Shown one piece after another: positions 55,855 to 64,000 of a stretch of 64,000 nt of DNA. Position 1 is the stretch's first letter, and each line of letters starts with the position of its first letter. The notes beneath the pieces are model-generated. The model was not told where the DNA came from, did no database searches, and saw nothing but the letters and a program-made list of their open reading frames with translations. This stretch comes from Psychrobacter urativorans (GTDB lineage Bacteria; Pseudomonadota; Gammaproteobacteria; Pseudomonadales; Moraxellaceae): NCBI RefSeq assembly GCF_904846675.1, contig NZ_CAJHBT010000001.1, positions 62,001-126,000 on the forward strand, written 5' to 3'. The position numbers and the translations under genes are program-made.

Positions 55855-56550
55855 CTATTCAGCGGTAACTCCTGACTCTTCAACTTTTACCCCTGATTTA
55901 TTAAGTATCAGCATACAGCTATAAAACTCGCATTTCGCCAGTTCTATTTTTTGATTGCCAGTTGATTTATTTTTTATGATTTGACCGCCGAGTATGTCTG
56001 CCAGCACTTTGCCGCCCTCATCGCCCATGAGTTGCCGCGCCAGCTTATACGCTTTTTCGGCATGGGAACGACTCAAATCTTTTTCTTTATCGGTATCGGT
56101 TGGATTGGCATAATACCAGCCAAGCTCAAGGTATTTTTTAGAATCAATCAAATCTAAATACGGCTCGTCAGTATCCATAAAACGATATTTGGTCGCAGGA
56201 CTACTGGTGTAGTCTAAGCTATTCTCATCCGTGCTCAAAACCTTGCCAAAAGTAGATTTAATCTTATCAAGCTCATCAACATTAAGCGAATCAACACTGT
56301 CTTTGCCCCATGCGGACACATCATAGCTGACGGGCACGCCTTGCTCGACGGTGGCCCCATCTAAATCGCCATCTAGAGCAGGACTGCCTTGTACCGGCGC
56401 TGCTGATTGTTCGCCACTAATATCAGAGGCAACTTCTTCGACGGTGTTTTGTTTTGAGCCATCACATGCGCTCAATGAAACGCCGGCTGCCATCATTATA
56501 CTGACCGCAAGGGTCTGTAGGGGTTTATTCCACATGGGCAATTTACTCAC
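55855..56550 (-). CDS. hypothetical lipoprotein
   Basis: A lipoprotein of about 231 residues with a lipobox LSAC (Cys at residue 29). After it comes an acidic Ser/Gly/Asp linker (EEVASDISGEQSAAPVQGSP), then a mostly helical domain with KYLELGWYYANPTDTDKEKD and HAEKAYKLARQLMGDEGGKV that resembles a TPR-like pair. The longest frame starts with GTG at 56550; the ATG at 56535 gives an equally good signal peptide, and neither has a strong ribosome-binding site. It precedes pabC on the same strand by 28 bp and may be cotranscribed with it. Function unknown. Confidence 0.72.
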   Translation of the reverse strand: MSKLPMWNKPLQTLAVSIMMAAGVSLSACDGSKQNTVEEVASDISGEQSAAPVQGSPALDGDLDGATVEQGVPVSYDVSAWGKDSVDSLNVDELDKIKSTFGKVLSTDENSLDYTSSPATKYRFMDTDEPYLDLIDSKKYLELGWYYANPTDTDKEKDLSRSHAEKAYKLARQLMGDEGGKVLADILGGQIIKNKSTGNQKIELAKCEFYSCMLILNKSGVKVEESGVTAE

Positions 56551-57126
56551 ACTTTTTGGGTTGGTCTCAGGATAGTATTAACGAGCCGGCAACGCTGCCG
56601 CTGATAATGAAGAATAATATTTTATAAAGATTTGTCATCGATAGCTAGAGTCATATTTCATGTTATAAATAGCTAAACCACATAAACAGCGAACTTATAT
56701 AGAATTGATACGCCAAGAGTGCTCGCATGACCATTATGTTAATAGCTATATTGATGGCATATTTATACCTACATAGATACCGAATTAATATCGAAGTTTT
56801 CTGACTTACAGTTTACCCAACTGCCTAGCCGTTGACTACCTCTTACGTTACGCATAACAATCGCCGAGGGTACAAATTTGTTAAAAACCTGGTTATCACC
56901 TATGATGATTGTGGCCTATTGTTTTATGGTAGAAGTACAACAGGTATTAATAGTAAAAAATTTACCTGACAAACAGTTAGTCAATAACTGGCAATTCGAT
57001 AGAAGATGACTTAACACCTGAATTAATATGTAATTTAACATGTGACTGAACAACAGCAACTTAACAATAAGTACCAGCAATTTTATAATTTTTGACCTTT
57101 CACCGATTACAGGCAGCAGGTAGGCT
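56551..57126. other. 576-bp AT-rich gap without a gene
   Basis: Divergent gap between the lipoprotein and aroE. Minus-strand open frames in 56916-57300 overlap aroE and have no ribosome-binding site. I see no strong hairpin or repeat; both promoters must lie here. Confidence 0.3.
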
Positions 57127-57969
57127 ATGAAGCAAACGACCATCCATTTTATCGTTATTGGCAATCCAATTGCCCACAGTAAGTCTCCTGAGATCCATCA
57201 AGTATTTGCCGCGCAACCGGAGCTTGATATCAGCTATCAGCGCCAGTACTGTCCGGACGATGCTGAGAGCTTTACCGCTGTAGTCGAGGCATTTTTTCAT
57301 GGTGGCGGCGTGGGTGCAAATGTAACTGTACCTTTTAAGCAGGTAGCTTATAATATCTGTCTAACCCGTGGCGGCTTATCTGAGCATGCTAAAGTCGCTG
57401 GTGCAGTCAATACGCTGCTGACAAAGGATGGTGCGCTATATGGCGATAATACCGATGGGCAAGGACTGGTCAATCATATGACTCGACTGGGCTGGCCGCT
57501 TGCTAGCATGCGAGTGGCACTCCTTGGCGCAGGCGGTGCAGCGCGTGGCGTGGTATTGCCACTTATTCAAGCTAGTATTGGCGAGCTCACTATTGCTAAC
57601 CGCACCCCAAGTAAGGCAGAAACCTTAGTAGCTGAACTCAGCGCTGCTAGCCCTACCATTAATAAGCATGACATCAATACTTGCGCGACAGCTGAGCTAA
57701 CCGGTGAGTTTGATTTGATTATTAATGCCACATCGATTGGTCTATCAGGTGATACTTTGCCTTTAGCTGATAATCTAAACTGTCATTATGCTTACGATAT
57801 GATGTATGGACGCGAGCTGCCATTTTTACAGCATTTTGCCGCACGCGAAGCTCAAGTATCTGAAGGTTATGGCATGCTCATTGGACAAGCCGCATTAAGT
57901 TTTAAGCGTTGGACGGGACAGTCTATTGATGTGGCGCAGGCGACTACAACATTGAAAATGTTGCATTAA
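57127..57969 (+). CDS. aroE: shikimate dehydrogenase
   Basis: AroE reduces 3-dehydroshikimate to shikimate with NADPH in aromatic amino-acid synthesis. The 280-aa protein has VIGNPIAHSKSPEIHQVFA (shikimate binding), GANVTVPFKQ with the catalytic Lys, NTDGQGLVNHM with the catalytic Asp, the NADP loop ALLGAGGAARGVVLPL and ANRTPSKAE as the NADP-phosphate clamp. The late YDMMYGRELPFLQ and GYGMLIGQAALSF are standard. An AGGTAGG stretch precedes the ATG. It converges on the FUSC-type gene. Confidence 0.97.
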   Translation: MKQTTIHFIVIGNPIAHSKSPEIHQVFAAQPELDISYQRQYCPDDAESFTAVVEAFFHGGGVGANVTVPFKQVAYNICLTRGGLSEHAKVAGAVNTLLTKDGALYGDNTDGQGLVNHMTRLGWPLASMRVALLGAGGAARGVVLPLIQASIGELTIANRTPSKAETLVAELSAASPTINKHDINTCATAELTGEFDLIINATSIGLSGDTLPLADNLNCHYAYDMMYGRELPFLQHFAAREAQVSEGYGMLIGQAALSFKRWTGQSIDVAQATTTLKMLH

Positions 57970-57992
57970 AAAATCAATATGCATAACTAATT

Positions 57993-59087
57993 CTAACTAA
58001 AGCGCGTCAGCAGCCAGCTCTCCACTCGCCGTAAAGGAGTGCGTAGCGTAGCTGAATGCATAACCAAACCGCCGCTCAGACCAACCATGCAACCAAGCGC
58101 AGTATCAAGCAAACGTGCACGAACAACCCCTTGATACATTTCTGGAGCAAGGGGTAAGCCGCTACCATATTCCGCAATAAATATCGTCAGCGGAGTAATA
58201 AATATCACTGCCATGCCATAATGACGGTCAACCAGTGACTCAATGCACAGTATGATCATTAATAAGGCAGCCGCCACGCCCCACATTGACAAACCCCACG
58301 ATAACATCCAACTCGCCAGCCCAATACCTATCAAAGTTCCAAGCAAACGATGTAGCTGCTTAATCCATATCGTCCGCAGATGAATACCTTGAATAATAAT
58401 AAAACAACTCACAGCCGCCCAATAGGGATTAGACATCTTCAGTATTAATGCTATTAATAACGACAGACTGACAAAGCTGGCCACAATGATACTTTCACTG
58501 ATGGTATCCGGCTCATAGCTATAAGTTGGTGCCGGCTGCGTTGGTCGTGTGGCAAGTAAAAACAGCGAGTATAGCAGCCCCATAAATATCGCAAAACCAC
58601 TTCCTAACATCACCAAACCCGTCGCCGGTAATATTTGCGCCAGTGGCAGCGGAATAAACAGCGCAATGGCACTCGCCATCATAATGAATAAACCAGCGGG
58701 AGGCGGCTGACGATAATAGCGCCCCAAAACCACGATACCAAAGGCCACTGCTGTAAATACTGGCAGCCTCAAAATAGGCACTTGCTGCGCGATAAGCCCT
58801 AGCGCAAAACACAGCGACATGGCAAAGCCCCATGCCATTAACGTCACCAGCCGATGAGGCAACGACCCCACTAATGGTAAGTTTAAAATCACCATAGCCC
58901 CTAAGGATGCCTTAATCCCTGAAGATAACGCACCAAAATAGGCGCCCACAAATACGGGGAAGCTGATCGCAATAGCGGCAATAATCGGCATGTGCCACGG
59001 CCGGCGACTTTTATTGATGGTGAGCAGATGCGCAAGCTCTCCATTGATTAGACGCTTAAGCGCGGCCACGTTCTGCGAGGTGTTCAT
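57993..59087 (-). CDS. FUSC-type aromatic acid exporter-like membrane protein
   Basis: A 364-aa inner-membrane protein made of two six-helix halves, each repeating the FUSC-family pattern. The second half has AAVSCFIIIQGIHLRTIWIKQLHRLLGTLIG, the conserved FUSC loop with R-x-x-G-T. FUSC proteins such as AaeB export aromatic acids with a periplasmic partner; that partner is not next to it here. A TTG and an ATG lie side by side; the ATG at 59087 has AGGA 9 bases upstream. The short length, without the large cytoplasmic domain of AaeB, means that the transported substrate and direction are uncertain. Confidence 0.85.
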   Translation of the reverse strand: MNTSQNVAALKRLINGELAHLLTINKSRRPWHMPIIAAIAISFPVFVGAYFGALSSGIKASLGAMVILNLPLVGSLPHRLVTLMAWGFAMSLCFALGLIAQQVPILRLPVFTAVAFGIVVLGRYYRQPPPAGLFIMMASAIALFIPLPLAQILPATGLVMLGSGFAIFMGLLYSLFLLATRPTQPAPTYSYEPDTISESIIVASFVSLSLLIALILKMSNPYWAAVSCFIIIQGIHLRTIWIKQLHRLLGTLIGIGLASWMLSWGLSMWGVAAALLMIILCIESLVDRHYGMAVIFITPLTIFIAEYGSGLPLAPEMYQGVVRARLLDTALGCMVGLSGGLVMHSATLRTPLRRVESWLLTRFS

Positions 59088-59508
59088 CAACGAAAATCCT
59101 AATTTAAATGACTTGACTGTAGTTTGTGTAGCGCTAGTTTAGTAGGTAAGTATTGCACTGTTTAAGGTGGCACACTGGTACGGTATCAACAATTCATTAT
59201 TTATAACCTTGTTATCACAGATAAAATGGTGAATTATAATATAAGGTAATGACTCTTATATATACATATGAATTTTAGTTATGAATCATAGTTTTGTCTG
59301 AACAAAACACTTATACTAAGAAACACCTAACACTGAGTTAACCACTTAAGCAGTACTTAACTTTTATAAATATAAGTAAGTTTATCTTAACAACATCTAT
59401 TATAAAGACTGCACTTAACACTACTGCGAATACAACTGACAGTAACGTTAATAATACTGATAATGAACTGTTGACTCTACTATAGCTAACCAATTAAAGA
59501 GACTGACT
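59088..59508. other. 421-bp AT-rich gap without a gene
   Basis: Divergent gap between the FUSC-type gene and the acyl-CoA dehydrogenase. It is rich in AT, with TATATATAC near 59260 and many TTAAC motifs from 59340 to 59480. No gene or terminator; it should hold both promoters. Confidence 0.3.
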
Positions 59509-61329
59509 ATGTTAACTTACAAAGCCCCTTTACGTGATATTAAATTTTTGATTAATGATGTTTTTGACTTTCAAACCCATTATAAAGATTTAGATAACGG
59601 CGACAATGCTGACCCTGAAACGGTTGATATGATTTTGCAAGGTATCGCTGACTTTGCCGAAAACGTTCTTGCCCCTATCTATCAGCCTGCAGATGAGGAG
59701 GGCTGTCATTTTGATAATGGCGTGGTGACGACGCCAAAAGGCTTTAAAGAAGCTTATAAGCAATTTGTAGATGGCGGCTGGCAAGGTATCTCGTATCCAG
59801 AAGAATACGGCGGTATGAACTTACCGATGTCACTGAACCTAATCAAGTCTGAGATGATCGGTACGGCGAACTGGCCGTGGTCAATGTATCCAGGCCTATC
59901 GACTGGCTGTATTAATACCTTAATGCAATACGGTACCGATGAGCAAAAAGAAACTTACTTACATAAATTAGTCGAAGGGTCGTGGGCAGGTACCATGTGT
60001 CTGACTGAGCCCCAATGTGGTACCGACTTAGGTCAAGTTAAGTCAAAAGCCATTCCGCAAAACGACGATAGCTATAAGCTTAGCGGTACCAAAATATTTA
60101 TCTCAAGTGGCGAGCATGACCTAACTGAAAACATTATCCATATTGTACTAGCGCGCCTACCAGATGCACCACAAGGCACACGCGGTATCTCATTATTTAT
60201 CGTACCGAAATTCTTGCCAAATGCGAAAGGCGAAATTGGCGAGCGTAATGGTGTCTCTTGCGGCTCTATTGAGCACAAAATGGGCATCAGCTCATCAGCA
60301 ACTTGTGTCCTGAACTTTGATGAAGCGATTGGTTACCTAATTGGCGAGCCGAACAAAGGTCTCAAAGCGATGTTCACCTTTATGAATACCGCTCGTATCG
60401 GTACTGGTATCGAAGGTCTGGCGCATACTGAATTGTCATTCCAAAACGCACTACCGTATGCTAAAGATCGTCGTTCTATGCGGGCGCTATCAGGTACTAA
60501 AGACCCTGAAAAAGTAGCAGATGCGATCATTCATCATGCCGACGTACGCCGCATGTTACTCACCCAAAAAGCCTTTGCTGAAGGCGGTCGCTCCATGATT
60601 TATCATGCAGCGCGTTATGCTGACAAGATGTCTCAAGGCGTTGCCAATGGCGATGATGCTGAGTTTGAAAAATGGGATGATAAACTAGGGTTTTACACCC
60701 CAATTCTAAAAGGCTTCTTAACCGAATTAGGCATTGAAGCGGCTAAACATGGTCAGCAAATTTATGGTGGTCACGGCTATATTAAAGAATGGGGTATGGA
60801 ACTCATCGCTCGTGATGCCCGTATTGCTACTCTGTATGAAGGTACTACTGGTATCCAAGCCCTTGATTTATTAGGTCGTAAAGTTATCTTGCAGTCTAAA
60901 GGTAAAATCATCCGCGACTATACTTCTAGCATCATGAAATGGTGTAGCGAATATGCGCTTGATAAAGACATGCGTAAATTTGTTTGGGCATTAACCAAAC
61001 TATGTGCCGAATGGAATACCTTGACTGTGCGCTTGATGCTAATGGCACGTAAAGACCGCGAAATAATCTCAGCGGCATCTGATGACTTCTTAATGTACTC
61101 AGGCTACGTGATGATGGGCTACCACTGGGCGCGTATGGCGGCAGTGGCCTATGACAAGCTGGAAAATGGCGGCACCGAAGCACCAGAGTTTTATACGGCT
61201 AAAATCCAAACTGCAGAATTCTACTTTGATAAAATATTGCCACGTACCTCAGGCCATGCCGAAGGTATGGTTGCGCCAAGTGAGAGCATGACGGCAATGG
61301 CTATCGAAAACTTTGCCTTTTTAGACTAA
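59509..61329 (+). CDS. acyl-CoA dehydrogenase
   Basis: A 606-aa FAD enzyme that introduces the 2,3 double bond in acyl-CoA during beta-oxidation. The N-terminal short helical part (NDVFDFQTHYKDLD) and C-terminal extra domain mark the larger AcdA/DmdC-like group, not E. coli FadE. Motifs include TMCLTEPQCGTDLGQVKSKA, TKIFISSGEHD, the flavin-binding GHGYIKEWGMELIARDARIA and the YEGTTGIQALDLLGRK segment with the catalytic Glu. AAAGAG precedes the ATG. It is a single gene with its own terminator, and goes with the fadH and acyl-CoA synthetase genes near the left end. Confidence 0.94.
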   Translation: MLTYKAPLRDIKFLINDVFDFQTHYKDLDNGDNADPETVDMILQGIADFAENVLAPIYQPADEEGCHFDNGVVTTPKGFKEAYKQFVDGGWQGISYPEEYGGMNLPMSLNLIKSEMIGTANWPWSMYPGLSTGCINTLMQYGTDEQKETYLHKLVEGSWAGTMCLTEPQCGTDLGQVKSKAIPQNDDSYKLSGTKIFISSGEHDLTENIIHIVLARLPDAPQGTRGISLFIVPKFLPNAKGEIGERNGVSCGSIEHKMGISSSATCVLNFDEAIGYLIGEPNKGLKAMFTFMNTARIGTGIEGLAHTELSFQNALPYAKDRRSMRALSGTKDPEKVADAIIHHADVRRMLLTQKAFAEGGRSMIYHAARYADKMSQGVANGDDAEFEKWDDKLGFYTPILKGFLTELGIEAAKHGQQIYGGHGYIKEWGMELIARDARIATLYEGTTGIQALDLLGRKVILQSKGKIIRDYTSSIMKWCSEYALDKDMRKFVWALTKLCAEWNTLTVRLMLMARKDREIISAASDDFLMYSGYVMMGYHWARMAAVAYDKLENGGTEAPEFYTAKIQTAEFYFDKILPRTSGHAEGMVAPSESMTAMAIENFAFLD

Positions 61330-61357
61330 GATTAAGTCTAATTTGAAGTTTTAATAT

Positions 61358-61397
61358 AAAAAAGCGCCTAGTTATTAATAAACTGGGCGCTTTTTTT
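61358..61397 (+). terminator. acyl-CoA dehydrogenase terminator
   Basis: Stem AAGCGCCTAGTT at 61362-61373 with AACTGGGCGCTT at 61381-61392 (one G-U), 7-base loop, with A and T runs outside it. A strong factor-independent terminator. Confidence 0.88.
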
Positions 61398-61524
61398 GTT
61401 TTAAATAAATTTCTTGTCTGAAATACAAAGTAATAAAGGCCTTACTGAAACTAGCAATCATCTTGCCTATACTTAAAATAACTATTATCTTTAATAGGCG
61501 GTCTTTTTATAGGTGTTCATCATA

Positions 61525-61989
61525 TTGCAATTATTTGTTAAATCTCTGATATCGGCTGGTGCTATTATTAGTCTGATGCTAACTACTGGCGCACAAGCCA
61601 GTGCCAATAACAGTCATTCTGTCCACCCTACAGAGCAACCGATTCGCTTTGCTAAAGGCCAAGTCAGTACTAGTATCAGCGGTAAACTTAGCCCCAAACA
61701 ACACGAGCGCTGGTATCAGTTTAGCGCAGCAAGTGGACAATATACAGTCATTAATATCACACCTCTTTCAGGTACTCCTGAGACCGCTAATGTTGGCGTA
61801 TTGCATATGCCAAACGGGTCGCAAGATGGCACTAAAGGCGGTATTATCTATCAAGGCTGTCTGCCAGTTTCTGGTAACTATCGTTTGCGTATCGCCCGTA
61901 ACCTAATGGCGACTCACGATAAAACGGCAGGCTATACCGTCGAGGTTATTATCCTACCGAAATATGCCAGTCGATCGCTGTGTGAGTAA
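61525..61989 (+). CDS. hypothetical exported protein
   Basis: A protein of about 154 residues with a signal peptide (LQLFVKSLISAGAIISLMLT, cleavage near AQASA) and a compact beta-rich periplasmic part: STSISGKLSPKQHERWYQFSA, then YTVINITPLSGTPETANVGV, GNYRLRIARNLM and a Cys pair (CLPVSG and the terminal SRSLCE) that could form a disulfide. No ATG opens the frame. AGGTG at 61511-61515 is well spaced for the TTG at 61525; a GTG at 61513 overlaps it and is the alternative. It resembles PPC-like beta-sandwich domains in pattern; the family is uncertain. Confidence 0.65.
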   Translation: MQLFVKSLISAGAIISLMLTTGAQASANNSHSVHPTEQPIRFAKGQVSTSISGKLSPKQHERWYQFSAASGQYTVINITPLSGTPETANVGVLHMPNGSQDGTKGGIIYQGCLPVSGNYRLRIARNLMATHDKTAGYTVEVIILPKYASRSLCE

Positions 61990-62029
61990 ATACAAGTGAA
62001 ATGAATACGCAATAGGGAGAATAAGAAAC

Positions 62030-62404
62030 CTAACTATCAAGGATTTTCTTTTGATAGACAGCACTAATTTCTTCTACTTCGACGCATATTTGTAGTGCCG
62101 CTCGTCCTGACTGCGCAGCGCCAAGCTTGTCCTCTATGGTAGTGACCAATAGCTCAGCCAATTGATTGCGCACGCTACTATCACGGCCCGCCATTAATTT
62201 TAGATGGACATAAATAAAACCATGCTCTTGCTCATCATCTTCGACTCCGACTAAAAATGTCGTTACCGGCAGCATACGCGCTTTAATATCAGTCGGTTTG
62301 CCAAAATGACCACTAGCCCAAAGCGCTGTATTAAGCACTTTTAGTAAAGATTCAGCGTGAGGAATACTGACATTAGGCGTGGCTTGGATGGTTAAATGTG
62401 GCAT
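62030..62404 (-). CDS. 5-carboxymethyl-2-hydroxymuconate isomerase-like protein
   Basis: A 124-aa tautomerase-superfamily protein of the CHMI type, with the catalytic Pro2 exposed after removal of Met (MPHLTIQATPNV). Family segments: ALWASGHFGKPTDIKAR, FIYVHLKLMAGRD and LQICVEVEEISAVYQKKI. CHMI acts in homoprotocatechuate degradation, but no other hpa genes are nearby, so here it may have another tautomerase role. It is a single gene, convergent with the exported protein gene, and upstream of nothing obvious on its strand. Confidence 0.88.
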   Translation of the reverse strand: MPHLTIQATPNVSIPHAESLLKVLNTALWASGHFGKPTDIKARMLPVTTFLVGVEDDEQEHGFIYVHLKLMAGRDSSVRNQLAELLVTTIEDKLGAAQSGRAALQICVEVEEISAVYQKKILDS

Positions 62405-62536
62405 GGGTGACGTCCTTGTAGTATGTGTAATATATAGTTATGCATTCAAAGTCAAAACTTAAAGTGTTCGGGTAACCATAATCAATTCGATTTATGAGCT
62501 CTTGGTTGTTATCTCCGGCCTATCACTTATTAGCTA

Positions 62537-63019
62537 TTATCTATTAACAGTGACAATCTCAGCAAAGCGCGCATTTAAGGTCTTAGCCAGTTGCTGCGGA
62601 GACAGTTCAATCTCAAGCCCGCGACGACCAGCACTGACATAAATAGTGGGCTGGTCTTGCGCTGAGCTATCAATAACGGTTATTAAGCGCTTCTTTTGTC
62701 CTAGTGGACTGACCCCGCCCAGTACATAACCCGTACTACGTTCGACTTCCTTTGGGACTGCCATTATTACCTTTTTACTGGCCAATGATTTGGCCATACT
62801 TTTAAGATTTAATGTCGTAGCGACAGGCACAATGGCCACCGCTAGCGTGCCCGTTTCAGTTGCGACCACCAAAGTTTTGAAGACTTGCGTGGCGTCAACG
62901 CCAAGCTTTTCAGCCGCTTCTAAACCATACGAGGCTGCGCTATTATCATGAGTATATTCGTGCAACTGATAATCGAGATTGAGTTGCTGAGCAAGGTTAA
63001 TGGCAGGCGTCATAAGCAT
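62537..63019 (-). CDS. ybaK: Cys-tRNA(Pro)/Cys-tRNA(Cys) deacylase YbaK
   Basis: YbaK (EbsC) hydrolyses cysteine mischarged on tRNA(Pro), a translation quality-control step. The 160-aa protein has the family start MTPAINLAQQLNLDYQLHEY, the catalytic Lys region TQVFKTLVV, the NLKSMAKSLASKKV segment, GYVLGGVSPLGQKKRL and YVSAGRRGLEIELSP. The ATG at 63019 and a second at 63013 are both possible starts. It is next to CHMI-like and plsB, and divergent from the latter. Confidence 0.95.
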   Translation of the reverse strand: MLMTPAINLAQQLNLDYQLHEYTHDNSAASYGLEAAEKLGVDATQVFKTLVVATETGTLAVAIVPVATTLNLKSMAKSLASKKVIMAVPKEVERSTGYVLGGVSPLGQKKRLITVIDSSAQDQPTIYVSAGRRGLEIELSPQQLAKTLNARFAEIVTVNR

Positions 63020-63201
63020 TCACGTTGAGTAATTAATAATAAAAATGGTGTTCAGTTATCTTACGCAAAAATTTTGCTCATTTAAACAGGCGATAGGTTA
63101 ACCTGATATATATTAAATAGAGATACGCGTACCATATATCGCTTTGTCTGCTTTTATGGCATCATAAGCGTATTATATTTTACAAAGTTTGACTTTTGAT
63201 T

Positions 63202-64000
63202 ATGATACCAAAGTTCTTAAAAAAGCGAATTTTTAAAGCGCCAGTCGTCAATGATGCCACTGATACGACTCAGACCTCTGACCGCAATAAAGTGGCAACC
63301 ACCACTTATACCAAAGCACCGATTAGTCAGCTTTATCGCAAGATATCAGGGCAAGTGCTGGATGTGGCGGTCAAGCCCAAACTATTAGGCGAGCTACCAG
63401 AATTTGATGTTGACGATCAAATGCTGACCTGTTATGTGCTACAAGATTATTCACGCTCCAATAGTATTTTGATTGATCTACAAACCCAAGAGTATAAATT
63501 GCCACCTGCTCTAGTTGGGGTAAAAGATAGCATCCATCATATCGATGAGAACGCGTCAATTATATTTTTGCATCATCCAAAGGCCAAAGACCACCAGCTG
63601 TCACCGCGTCTATCACGTCTGGTTGCCGCCTCCCTGCAATATCCAGATCTGCAAATAAGACTCGTGCCAGTATCTATCCTCTGGGGCCGTGCGCCTGAAA
63701 AAGAGGATTCTTTATTTAAATTATTGATGACCGATAACTGGGAAGACCCCAGTATCACTAAGCAGTTATTTAATATTGGGGTGATGGGCCGTGACACCTT
63801 TGTACAGTTCCATCCCGCGCAAAATTTGCGCACCATTATTCATGATAGCCTACACGATGGCTTAGAGGAACCGGAAGAGACAGAACAGTCATTAGATTTT
63901 GCTAATAGCGCTATGACATCTGACTCCGAAGACAGTGTTGATGCTGATAATGCTGTTACTGATAATAAAGACAACCGCCATGTCTTAGTTCCAGTCGCCG
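63202..64000 (+). CDS. plsB: glycerol-3-phosphate 1-O-acyltransferase, C-terminus cut by window edge
   Basis: PlsB acylates glycerol-3-phosphate to lysophosphatidate, the first step of phospholipid synthesis, at the inner membrane. About 266 N-terminal residues are present and the frame is open to the window end. The recognisable PlsB segments are ISQLYRKISGQVLDVAVKP, ASIIFLHHPKAKD, the VPVSILWGRAPEKEDS motif and LLMTDNWEDPS. The HX4D catalytic box lies further on and is outside the window. A long Asp/Ser/Glu-rich insertion begins around residue 215 (SLDFANSAMTSDSEDSVDAD), unusual for this region. The ATG at 63202 has no clear ribosome-binding site. Confidence 0.9.
   Translation, partial: MIPKFLKKRIFKAPVVNDATDTTQTSDRNKVATTTYTKAPISQLYRKISGQVLDVAVKPKLLGELPEFDVDDQMLTCYVLQDYSRSNSILIDLQTQEYKLPPALVGVKDSIHHIDENASIIFLHHPKAKDHQLSPRLSRLVAASLQYPDLQIRLVPVSILWGRAPEKEDSLFKLLMTDNWEDPSITKQLFNIGVMGRDTFVQFHPAQNLRTIIHDSLHDGLEEPEETEQSLDFANSAMTSDSEDSVDADNAVTDNKDNRHVLVPVA

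Overview
The window looks like a chromosomal segment of a Psychrobacter-type member of the Moraxellaceae (Gammaproteobacteria). The grounds are the run hemA / TPR protein / lolB / ispE / tRNA-Gln / prs / rplY / pth, which is arranged as in Acinetobacter and its relatives, the protein flavour of PanD, AccA, PurC and LolB, and a moderately AT-rich sequence with long AT-rich gaps. There is no rRNA, CRISPR array, intact insertion sequence, prophage or replication origin. Most of the window is housekeeping DNA. Family calls rest on motifs and remembered family features, not on database searches.

Layout. 1-10.7 kb: an Old Yellow Enzyme (cut by the left edge), a lipoprotein, lplA, a glyoxalase, a very AT-rich HEPN-domain gene (candidate antiphage abortive-infection gene), fadH, an acyl-CoA synthetase and a two-gene YeeE/YedE-type sulfur transporter. 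10.9-22.7 kb: a class V aminotransferase, then hemA diverging from a TPR-lolB-ispE-tRNA-Gln(x2)-prs-rplY-pth-panD run. 22.8-36.3 kb: a CaCA antiporter, an RDD protein, tRNA-Arg, tRNA-Ser, thiD, yggT, proC, tilS, accA, ppx, an Mpo1-like protein, hemL, yjdM and ygfZ. 36.8-43.7 kb is an accessory-looking stretch: csbD, several strong hairpins, a ZIP metal transporter, a tandem family of small exported PepSY-like proteins with one decayed member, a NIF3-like protein, a 3-methyladenine glycosylase, a Sel1 protein with a disturbed start, and a small gene carrying a heptanucleotide tandem repeat. 43.8-50.7 kb: the dapA / short BamC-like lipoprotein / purC operon, a DegP-type protease and a CPA-type antiporter with a long charged tail. 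50.8-55.8 kb: the conserved tmk-mltG-pabC block, interrupted by a three-gene cassette. 55.9-64 kb: a lipoprotein, aroE, a FUSC-type membrane protein, an acyl-CoA dehydrogenase, a small exported protein, a CHMI-like protein, ybaK and the start of plsB.

The most notable find is the cassette between mltG and pabC (about 52967-54815). It encodes a clear homologue of the methyl-directed restriction enzyme DpnI (254 aa, with the DpnI active-site residues D53, E64 and K66 and four zinc cysteines), a 189-aa protein I do not recognise, and a small DpnD/PcfM-family protein. No methyltransferase is visible nearby. The promoter gap between the last two genes holds three GATC sites within 52 bp. This reads as a stand-alone restriction cassette against Gm6ATC-modified DNA, in a gammaproteobacterium, placed inside a core operon. 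The HEPN gene at 3970-5340 is a second, independent defence candidate.
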